64,000 bases of DNA from NCBI GenBank assembly GCA_033439795.1, contig JAUTDP010000010.1, forward strand, positions 2,914,001 through 2,978,000, written 5' to 3'. This document shows positions 37,823 through 47,920 of this stretch, in pieces. The position numbers and the translations under genes are program-made. Position 1 is the stretch's first letter. Each line of letters opens with the position of its first letter. This stretch comes from Sordaria brevicollis. Its lineage: Eukaryota; Ascomycota; Sordariomycetes; Sordariales; Sordariaceae. Below the pieces are notes generated by a model, which was not told the DNA's origin, did no database searches, and saw only the letters and a list, made by a program, of their open reading frames with translations.

Positions 37823-38232
37823 TACCATAGCGCGCAGAGGGGGTTTTTGAAAATGATCTTGGTAGTGATTTTATAACTGTAAAATTTTCAGGTGTAAAGA
37901 AATAATTCGTCCCCAAAATGGTAATGTGACCAAAGATAAAACGAATGATAAGTACCGGGGAATAATTTTCATAGGGAAAGGGATCTTGAAGACCGTCCGG
38001 TTCACCAAAATGAATTTCCATATAAAAGTATTCGTATTTAAGATTTATTATATCCTTCCTGATTTTCGTATATCGAAATATTTCGTCAAAAAGGACCGTC
38101 ACGAAGACTACTTTGGTAACTGCAAAATGGTCATATGACGATTGTTCAAAAATTATCATCTTGGTGACCATTTTCAACAGGCAAGACCATACTGGAGATC
38201 ATTTTCAAAAACCCCCTAGCCGCGCTATGGTA
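37823..38232. mobile_element. MITE with ~37-bp terminal inverted repeats and TA duplication
   Basis: The left end at 37,823 reads TACCATAGCGCG and the right end at 38,232 is its exact reverse complement. After a 3-bp mismatch both continue with the same 22 bases (AGGGGGTTTTTGAAAATGAT plus two). The outer TA on each side fits a TA target duplication, typical of Tc1/mariner-related non-autonomous elements. Inside, GAAAATG(A/G)TC-type motifs recur in both orientations. About 410 bp and no coding capacity. It is not RIP-mutated, consistent with being below the usual RIP length limit. Confidence 0.85.
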
Positions 38233-40548
38233 CCACTTCTTTTTCTCCTTCCATGCATGCTACTCCTTCCCCTCCAGCCAAATCGCCCTGGGCTATGAGG
38301 CGACGAAGCTACAAGGCGCGGTTCGATAACTTCCATGCACCTAGGTTTTTTTCTTGCTTTCTCTCAGGCTTCTTTCTGTAAGTATGGTTGGGACAAGACC
38401 CACAAGCAAATCGTACATAGTGTCCCTGGAGGAAGGAAGTTGGTCCAGCCCAGCCTGGTCTCGGCCGGCGCTGCACAGTCCAGGCCAGCGTACCGTAGAG
38501 AAGAAGTGCCGTTGTGGTGCAGTCTAGTCCAGTCCAGTCCAGTACAGTCCAGTACCGTCTAGTCCGAGTAATGTATGGGTGGCCGGGCCACGTCACCTCA
38601 AATCCAGTCGCCTTGAGGGCGAGGCTTGCAAGGCGTCACGGCACCTCAGTATCTCGTTGCCTTTTTTTGTTGCCTTGCTTATATGAGACTCTTTGTTCGT
38701 TAGTTAGTTAGGCCCGAAAGGGTTTTTGGAAAGAACCAGAGGAAAGGTGGTTTAATAAAAAGGGGAAAAGCATAGACGATCTTTGATAGGTAGGTAGGTG
38801 CCTAGGTAGAGAGGTAGAGAAGAGGCTGGACCGTTTCTCGCACTAGAGTGGTAAATAAGGTCCTTTTCTTCTTGTCTCTGCTCGAGCCTCCTCCCGTAAG
38901 GAATTGTGTCTGTCTACAAAACGTCGCAAGATAAAAGAAGATATGAGCCTCGTTTTGCTAATTATGTAGTTTAGCCAGAATAAATGACTGAGTAGTGGGA
39001 TAGAAGGATGGAGACAACAAACCTGGGTTCAAGTCGTCAAAAACTAGCCTGTCCCTAGACTCCTAGAGCCATTATGCCAATAGAATTAATTGCTGGCGTG
39101 CGCCCAAAGTACCCGTATGTCTCTTCCCCCCCATGACCCAATCTCTCGACTGTTGGTAGGCACATACATCAATCATTGCGGCTGATCCTAACAGATACCT
39201 TACCTATCGATGGAAAACGGTTAAGACCAGACCAGACAAGTCTGTACTGTACCTCTAAGGGTGCGCAAAGCCATGGCAAAAAATTCTTTTTGTGTCTTTG
39301 TCAATAACGAGAAAGGGGATAGATGGCAGGCGAGACTGCAACATTTTTTGCACATGGGAGGTAACCAACACAGCTACCTCTACCTAGGGTACCTCATGTT
39401 ATGTCACAGCCCTAGCACCTGTGCCGTCGAGAGGCATCTGAGACAGGAGTTGTTGATATTGGTGGTGTGCTTTTGCGTTCATGTCATGGCAGGTCGGTAT
39501 TTTTGAAGAGCCCTCTGGGTCTGGGCCTTGACCGGGTAGGTACTTCGAGGAATAGAAGGCTCCGTCCGTCCTTAGTGGTTGACAAAGAGATGAAGATGGG
39601 GCGGTGGTGAAGTAGAATAGGCAACTATGTGAGGCAACTGTCAACGTGTTCCCCCCATTTGCATGTAAGAACACTGTAAGGACATGCCGAGTTCAAGCAA
39701 TGCGGGTTGGGAGAAAAGGCTGGGCCTGGATGTGATATCGCGGGCCGGCTGTGATCCCCGGACCCCTGGGAGCACAACAACAGCATGGAGAAAAAGAATG
39801 TTTCACCATTCTTGATGGGAACTGAAGTGATGGAAGTGAGAGGCAGGCAGGCAAGTGTTGGAGGCATCCAATCCTCCCTCCACTAATCTCCGTCCATCGT
39901 CGGACTTGTTCGATGATGTGACATGAACTCGAAAAACTTTCCCCGGGGCAGAAATCACTGCAGGTCGAGATGTTTTGAAACATGCACAATTGATAGATGA
40001 TGGGTTAGCACCCGGCTGCCTCTGACCCCCGATAGCCCCCAAACCCGGATTCAAAAGTGAGATCGGGAGAGCCCAAACCAGACAGGCACGCGACGCCGTC
40101 AACCTCTTTTTCGGAAGGAGAATTTTTCCCCCCCATGGATGTTTTGGAGGGTTGACCTTGTGAGCTGAGAGCCAAAGATCGTCGGCTTTTTGCAAATCTT
40201 TATCTTCGGACGGATATGCCGTATAATGGTCGTGTTTTAAAACCCGCCCATTGTCGTCACGATGTCGTTGGTTTTTGCACTTTTGATGCTCCTTGTATGC
40301 ACCTTGTATGCGGTCGTTATGCACCTTGTTATTAAGCACCCACCACCACTTTCACAGGAAAAATCTCATTCAGGGGTAAGAACGCACCATTGAAATTGCA
40401 GATTTTTCACTTTGAAGAAAAATTATGTTGTGTTGTAGTGTGAAGACTTTTGAGTGTCTTCCCTCTTTCCCAGTCCCAGCCCGACTGCGCGCGTTATGCC
40501 GCACATTTGCATTCCCACACCCCACAGTCCCACACCCATCAGATTGGG
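38233..40548. other. Intergenic region, no gene recognised
   Basis: About 2.3 kb of ordinary composition. It holds an AGTCC-type tandem tract at 38,518-38,566, GGTAG repeats at 38,790-38,815 and three CACCTTGTAT/CACCTTGTTA units at 40,298-40,335. A 178-codon minus-strand open frame (39,803-40,339) has no recognisable family and no good gene context. No RNA gene was identified. Confidence 0.5.
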
Positions 40549-40554
40549 CCTGTG
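40549..40554. repeat. Target-site duplication of element D, left copy
   Basis: CCTGTG directly before the left inverted repeat; the same six bases follow the right one at 47,316-47,321. Confidence 0.75.
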
Positions 40555-40588
40555 TACGGAGGCTATTGTATTGGTCGGTTTCAAAAAA
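40555..40588 (+). repeat. Element D left terminal inverted repeat
   Basis: 34 bp, reverse-complementary to 47,282-47,315 except for two transitions (T for C and A for G in this copy). Confidence 0.9.
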
Positions 40589-42179
40589 TTTTGGCGCTAA
40601 GTGTAATAGCGCGTGCCACCTATAGGTATTAGAACCGCGCCCATAGTGTATAATATAGAATTTAATTTAGCAATTAAAATAAACGCGTAAAGGTATAACC
40701 CCGCTTCCTTCGCGCGCTAATATTCGTAAATATTCTCTTACGCAACTATTACACTTTTACGTTATTAATAATTAAATAACTATTATAATAACCCTACTAA
40801 TATTACTATTATAACTTATTATATATATAATGGAGAAATTTTACCCGCTACGCCTACGCGGTTCGACCTAAATGCGAATTAATAATTATAAACCGTTTAA
40901 TTCCTTACTAAAATCGAACGTAGTACCGTTAAAATTATTAAATAAATCCTTTTCAATAATTAAATAAATTAATTATATTAATATATTATAATATTAATTA
41001 AAGTATTTTTAATTAAATTAATATTAAAGGAGGTTCGTCGTTTTTAAGACGTTAAAGAAAAATTTAAAAAAATTAATTTTATTAAGATTTTATTTAAATT
41101 TAATACCCTTATTTAAACCTACGCTATCGCGGTTTACCTTTTTACGGAGTATATTTACCCTTCCTTCTATAGTTATTATATTAATAGTAATATTAACCAC
41201 CCTATTATGTATTATATTATACCCCCTATCGATATTTTCGGTAACGTTTATATTTATTATATTTATTCGAATTAAAATAATAAATACTTTTAGAAAATTT
41301 TTATTAACGAATAGAAAACTATTAAAGAATAATAAAAGAAGGGTAAATAAAGATATTAAAAGAGTCGTTCGGAATTTAATAAATATATTAATAACTAACT
41401 CCGCGAGAAGGAAGCTATTTTAATTAATAAAATTATTCGCCGTAAAATTTTAACCGCCGCCGTTGTTATTATTACCGCTACCCCTATTAAAAAAAGAGGT
41501 AAAGGAATTCGTATTCCGAAGAAATAAATAGGGTTTTATAATTTTATTTTAATAATACCCAAATAATAAAGAATTTAGATTTAAAAAAATTTTTTCGTTT
41601 AAAATAATATTATAGAATATAATTATAAATAATAAAAAAAGAAATTAATTTATATTAAAAAGCTTTAAATAATATTAAAATATTTTATATACTATCCTTC
41701 AAAATTAATTTATATTTTTTAATTTTAATTAATACTTTACGAAAATTTTTATTACTATTAGTTTTTATTATTTATAATACACCTTCTATCCTTTATCTTT
41801 AATATTTTTCTTAATATTTTATTATTAATACTTATAATTTTAATAAGTCGCTACCGTATTAACTTTCTTCTTTATAAGGATTTTATTCTTAACGTTTATA
41901 TAAATAAATAAATAATACCCGATATTTATAAAATTTTTAAATAATCCTTTAATATTAATATTTCCTATACAACTTTATAACGCTTTATAAAAAACTATAA
42001 CGTTCTTAAAAAAATTAGATTAAGGATAAAAATAACGGAAAATTTAAAAGAAAAAGTTCGCAAATTATACTTCAAAATTATAATTACCAACGAAGAAATT
42101 CTTAATTTATTTATAGCAAAAAGATTCCAAATCTCTTTTTAAAGCTTATAATCTCTATATAGAAATTTAAAAATCTTTT

Positions 42180-42960
42180 ATAAATATTTTTTTAATATAA
42201 TAGAAGAAAAACTTCGTTAAGTCTACGAAATTTTCGAAAAAATTCGCCGCGATAATTCTATTTATTTTATTCGCCGTATAAATAAATGGGAATTCTAATT
42301 TTATTTTAAAAAACAATATAACCTCTTTATTCTTTGCGAGCTATTCTACGTTTACTTCAAAAACTTCTTTCCTAAAGCCGTTAAAGAGAAGATTATAAAT
42401 ATAATGCGCAAAAAGGGAAGTTAAATTATACTGGACCCTAATTATATATAATATATCGATATATATTTAAAATTATAACGTTAGGGCATTAAAATTTATA
42501 TAAATATTAATACCTATTTTTATTATATCCCTTAATTTTATATTAATATATTAGGAATAATATAAAAATTTATTTTTATGTAATTTATTAAAATAATTAA
42601 AAAACGAAATTTTATCCTTTACTAATTTAAATTTAATTATAATAATAAAGTAAATATAATTGTAATGGATATATATTACTTTATACTTAAGGTACAAAAT
42701 TTAAAAATTTTAAAGCCGAAGTATATTTTACCCGAATATATTATAATCTTCGAATAAGGATTATTAATAGAAAATATTATTATCCGTTACGATATTATTA
42801 ATAAAGGTTAAATATTACCGACGTAAATAATTAATATATAAATATATTTAATAAATATCTTTATACGAAAAAAAAATATAGCGAATTAATATATTAAAAA
42901 TTAGTAAAATTAATTTTGTAATAACCGCGGACGATTTTGGAATATAAATTCTCTTAAAAA
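42180..42960 (+). pseudogene. Integrase-core (rve-type DDE) gene remnant of element D
   Basis: One frame keeps the pattern of a fungal integrase-core family. Asp1 (GAT, 42,458-42,460) sits in an 'IDxxLKL' context followed by 'GIKIY', then by the block that precedes Asp2. Asp2 is at 42,635-42,637, now AAT (Asn), followed by Gly-to-Asn and Glu-to-Lys changes. The Glu of the 'NQRIESWW' motif is at 42,896-42,898, now AAA (Lys), and the two Trp codons after it read TAG TAA. Spacing is D-59-D-87-E, longer in the second gap than the classic D-x35-E of retroviral integrases. Upstream text (42,180-42,430) is in the same frame and Arg/Phe-rich. It is not next to an RT, so this is not an LTR element. 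Confidence 0.8.
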
Positions 42961-43719
42961 ACGTTAATTAATTTTAATTTAATTTTTATAAGAATACTTC
43001 TAAAGATTCGAATATATAGACCTTTAAATATATAGAAAGATTAAAAATTATATTATTCTATTATATACTTTTATACCCCAAATCCGGAATAAATTTGAAG
43101 CTTTTTTCAAATATTAGAATTAATATATAATCTATAATTAATATTAAAAACGTTATATTATTATAAGAAAATTTATCGAATTATATTATAATTATAATAA
43201 AAGAATTGCGATTAATTACCGCGTCGAATTGGATTAAACAAGGTTTAAACATTTAAAAAGAATTTCGGAAGTAAATACTTTTAAATTTAATCGCTATTTA
43301 CTATAAAATATAATAAATTTATACGAAGAATTTATAAAGGATTATACGCTTTATATAATTAATTTAGAAGAATTGCCTTTTCGTATAAAATATAAATATT
43401 TACGGGCGAAATTTAAAGCGCATTACCGCTCTATATAAGAGCTGTAGTTAAATATATACGAAATACCGATAAGAGGATTCGAAGAATTGAAAGAATTAAT
43501 TAAGAACGTTAGGGGGGATATCGATAAAATAATAAATACTTTATAAATAATTAGTTTTAATTTAAAAAAAAATAGCGGAACGTAATTTAAATTGAATTAT
43601 TGGTTTATAGCGTAAAATAATACGTATTAATATTTATAAACGTTAATTAAAGTAGATTGACGTGCGGGACGAACGTAGTTATATAATTAATAGGTTTTAT
43701 AGTATAATAAAAATAATTA

Positions 43720-43780
43720 CTATAGCGTAGTAGTTTAGAAAGTAAGTTAATTTTTAAGAGGTTATAAGTTCGAATAATAT
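43720..43780 (+). other. tRNA-like sequence (RIP-mutated), plus strand
   Basis: An A-box-like TAGCGTAGTAGT (43,723-43,734) and a B-box-like GTTCGAATA (43,768-43,776) are spaced as in a tRNA, with a candidate anticodon loop between and a T-rich pol III terminator-like run after it. Stems no longer pair well because of C-to-T changes. It may be a dead tRNA gene or a tRNA-derived SINE head. Partner at 44,297-44,357. Confidence 0.45.
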
Positions 43781-43870
43781 TTTTTTCTTTTTTTTTTTCT
43801 TTTTTATTTTTATTTAATAAATTATTTATTAAAATAATAATAATAATAATAATTATATTATTATTTCTAA

Positions 43871-43911
<41 letters not shown>

Positions 43912-44296
43912 TTATTATTAATTATATTGAAAAAAATATTTTAAAATAAATATATATAAAAATAAAAAAAAGAAACTTATAATTTTAAATTCTTTAATAA
44001 TTTTCAAGTAAATAAATATTTATAAATGAAAATATTATATATTATAAGAAAGCCTTTTCGTATTTACTTCTTCGTCGTTTAATACTTATTTATTTCCTTT
44101 AATTCTTTTTTTTCTTTTTTATTCCTTTTTTATTTCTTTTCTTTATTATTTTAATTTAAAAATTATTAAAATATAATACCTATAAATAAAATTTATAATT
44201 TAAATAAAATAATATATTTTTATTAATATTATTAGATATAATTTACTTATAAAAAAAGTTATTAAAAAAATAATATTTTAAAAAAAGAAAAAAAAC

Positions 44297-44357
44297 TTAT
44301 TCGAATTCACGACCTTTTAAAAAGTTATTTCAATTTTATAACCACTATACTATATAT
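44297..44357 (-). other. tRNA-like sequence (RIP-mutated), minus strand
   Basis: On the minus strand an A-box-like TATAGTATAGTGGTTAT is followed by a B-box-like GAATTCGAATAAG and a T run. It resembles 43,720-43,780 but is inverted, the two facing each other across about 520 bp. Confidence 0.45.
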
Positions 44358-44399
44358 TATTATTATTATTTTTCCTACCGTTAATTTGAATATATATAT

Positions 44400-47030
44400 C
44401 TAAAATAATATTTTAAAAAAGAAAAAAAAAGGCAAAAGAAAAAAAAAAAACCAAAAAAAGGAAAAATAAAAATCAAAATAATAATTTTATTTCTATATAT
44501 TCTATTATATAAAATTCTATTATAGGAAATTGGAAATTAACGTTTACAATTACGTATTAAAAGGGTAAATAGTATTTTAATATCCTCGGGTAAAATATTA
44601 TTACCTCGATTAACGTTAATTAACCTCTTTAGGGTTTATATACTTACTTTCGTAATTAATACTTCATTAATATTAACCAAATTAATTACGTTATTAAAAT
44701 TATTAAAAAGATTATAAAATATTTTATCCTCTACTTTATCTAACGTAATTATATTATTCTTACCCCTAATTTACTCTAAAGGTATAATTTCCTATTATAA
44801 AAATAATAGTAATTATATATATTCTTATTTTACCGCTTACTCTTACTCTAAATTACCGATTATCACTTCTTTAAATTAAATATTTAAACGAAATTCCTTT
44901 TTAATTTAAGGAATAAATATAACCTTTTTTATAAGCGTAATAACCTCCTCCTTCTTAATCGGTCGCTACTTATTAACGTTTTATTCTTCTTTAATAAAAA
45001 TTGTAATTTAATTAATAACGGAAATAACGGTCCGCTTATAACGTTTTAATAGAAAATTAAAGGGGGTATTAAAACTTATAATACGTTTATAAATACGCTT
45101 AAAAATAACGTAACCCAGATTCTCAAATTCGTTAATTTCTTCAATTACTTTAATAATTAATAAAAGGTTAATAATTAAAGGCGCGTCGTTTTTAATTTTA
45201 CTAATAATTTCGATCTTTATATAAAGCTATTTAATAATAATAAATTTAATTTTATTAAAGTTAAAATTACTAAATTAAATTTTACTACTAATCGAATAAA
45301 GATTAGTATTAACGAATTTAAACGTTTTAATATCGAAGTTAAAAGGATAATTTTATACGAAACGAAATTAAATACCGATTTAAAAAATAAAATAAGCATA
45401 ATTATTATAATAATTATAAAAAGGAAAAAATTTAGGGTAAATTTTTAAAATCCGGATAGTTTTAACGTCCGTAAGGATAAGAATCCTCCTAATTATAATA
45501 ATCTTCACCTCCTTAAACTATTAATAAAAAATAATATTTTTATTTACGCGAATACTATTATTCTAATCGAATAAATCGGTAATTAATTATTAATAAGTAA
45601 TATTAATTTTATTTAATTCGGATAAAGTATTATTTTAATTACTAACGCTTAATTAAATAAGGGTTTATTTTAATAAGTAAATATAAAGAAGGATAACGGA
45701 AGAATAATTAAGAAAGTTATTAATAGCGCTAATTATAATTAAATTATTTAAACCGTAGGTAGGAGAACGCGTAGGAGAATTATTATTAATAATAATAATA
45801 GTAAAAAGCTACGAGGAAAGAAGAGGGGCTTTAATAATAATACGTTTATTATATTTATTATATATTTCCTAAGTAGGGTATTCCGCTAAATAATATTTAT
45901 AAGGAACGTTAATAATTTTATAGCGTTAAGAAACTATATTAAAAAATAAAGAAGAAGAAAATAAATTAATATTTAATAGAGAATTATAATAAATACTTTA
46001 AAAGTAATTATAATAATGCAAATTAAAGAAAAAAAACGTTATTTAAAATTAATTAATATACCTCTTTTAAATTCGGAAAAAAATATAGTTAATTATAGAA
46101 TAGGGATATTATATAAAAAATTCAAATTAAAATTAAAATAAATTAGAATATAATAAACTTTTTCTTAAAATAGAGCCGAAAGTAATAATACAATTTATTT
46201 AATCGGACTCCTCTATTTATTTAGCGCGCTTATTAATTATTTTATAAATTTATTTAATTCCTTTCTTAATATTTATAATATCGCTATTTTAAACGTTTTT
46301 TATAATAAATTTAGGATAATCGTTATCGTCGATAGCTAACTTAGTAGCAATTTCCTCTTTAATTTCTATAGAATAATATTAGAAATTTAATATTAAAAAA
46401 TAATTTTAATAAAATTTACCTTTATAGAAGGAATAAATATATCCTTCGTATTTTATATAGTAATTAAAGTAGGTTCTTTATAAAATTTCTTTACTACCCT
46501 AAAAATATATTATAAACGGGCTAAAATTAATAATATATTTATATAAATTGCAAATTCTATTTTCGATAATTATTATAAAAAAGTAGTAGGTAAAGTTTAT
46601 AAAATACTCGGTATGTATAAAATATAAAATCGACGATACTTTTTCGCTTACGTAAGGCTTCTAATATATTTTAAAAGATAATTCGCGGAAAATAGTCTAT
46701 TAATATTAATTAGCGTTAATTCCTTTTAAATAATATCTTTTAATATTAATAAATATTATTACCTTATTTTTAATACAAATACCGGTAATTTTTTTAAGAT
46801 TATTATTTATAATTCTTATAATAAAATACCGAAATTCTTTAACTTTATTAATAACGTCCTTTAATATTTCGGGAATATTATCGGCATTTTTTATACCCTT
46901 TATAATAAACTCCCCCTTCCAAATAAATTACGTAAAGATAGTTTTCGGGATAGGAAACGGGCGTAGAGCTATCGGGGGCGGACGCGTGGTTATTGGGGGC
47001 GGATACGGGGTTATTTTAAATATAATAATA
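44400..47030. pseudogene. Right half of element D, degraded and unidentified
   Basis: About 2.6 kb of AT-rich RIP sequence. On the minus strand near 44,850-45,400 there are protein-like stretches (hydrophobic segments and a basic KKEE-type patch), but I recognise no family. It may be a second gene of element D or a nested repeat. Confidence 0.4.
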
Positions 47031-47281
47031 GCGGTATCCTTGGTTATAATTTATTTAAGAAGTATTATAGGTAGTGATAGTACGGATTGTAGTAATAGTA
47101 TTATTGTAGTTAAAATAGAATGGTATAAGGTTAATAAATATAGTATAAAGTTAAGGGTTTTAAACAATCTTTGTATTCATTTACTAAAGAGGTGTATATA
47201 TACAGGGCGTCTATTATTTGCCCTGACACCTGTAGACCAGCTGTGCGCACGGGCCAAACGCTTTTCAGTAGTGACCAAAGT

Positions 47282-47315
47282 TTTTTTGAAACCGACCAAC
47301 ACAATGGCCTCCGTA
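47282..47315 (-). repeat. Element D right terminal inverted repeat
   Basis: Unmutated partner of 40,555-40,588, followed by the right CCTGTG copy at 47,316-47,321. The last ~120 bp of the element (from about 47,195) are also unmutated. Confidence 0.9.
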
Positions 47316-47321
47316 CCTGTG

Positions 47322-47848
47322 AGAACCCAACAAAGTTTTTCACTGCCGGCTCGTCTCGGTTTTCTTTGGACCTGCCATCACCCCCGTGACACCCAGGTCT
47401 TCCCGCCTATGCATAACAGTACTGTGTAGCTAGAGAAGCTTACCATGATATCACTTCACTGATCTGCCGTCAATTCAACCCGTCAACCCGCCCACAAGAT
47501 ATGTACCACAAGCCCCACATTTACACACCACCACTTCCACCCTTGCCTTGAATGGCTCAATCCAGGGCAGTGTTAGCCCGTCAGCCCGTGAAACGTGAAA
47601 CATCAACCCATGAACGCCCGTTATGATAATATGATAAGTAAGAGGCTGCGATAAAAGCCGAGCCGTGCCGTGCTGTGGCAGTTTTAGCGAATGGCCAAAT
47701 GAGAAGAGGAGGAGGTCTAGCGAGTGATGGAGGGGAAGCCGAAACGAGGGGGAGGGGGGAAGCAATGAACGAGTGTTCGTCCTTTTCTTCGAGGTCAAGG
47801 TACCCGAACGAATAACAAGAAGGCAGCCAGCCGGCCGGCCACTCAGTT

Positions 47849-47920
<72 letters not shown>

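Larger units (their letters stand above)
40555..47315. mobile_element. Element D: RIP-degraded TIR element with integrase-core gene and 6-bp target duplication
   Basis: Terminal inverted repeats of 34 bp (40,555-40,588 and 47,282-47,315) start TACGGAGGC and differ at two positions, both RIP-type transitions in the left copy. CCTGTG stands directly outside each end (40,549-40,554 and 47,316-47,321), a 6-bp target duplication. The inside is strongly AT-rich with RIP signature and contains a retroviral-type integrase-core frame on the plus strand (about 42,180-42,960) and a pair of inverted tRNA-like sequences near the centre. At 6,761 bp it is large for a cut-and-paste element. I cannot place it in a named superfamily with confidence. 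A 2-bp TA duplication is the alternative reading of the ends. Confidence 0.8.

Noticed and set aside
39803..40339. 178-codon minus-strand open frame
   Set aside because: No recognisable motif, unusual composition for a protein and no neighbouring support; not enough to call a gene.
40555..40588. Element D as a Tc1/mariner or Fot1-type element with a TA duplication
   Set aside because: The ends do allow a TA reading, but six identical bases lie directly outside, and the encoded enzyme is of integrase-core type rather than the Fot1/pogo type. Kept as the alternative.
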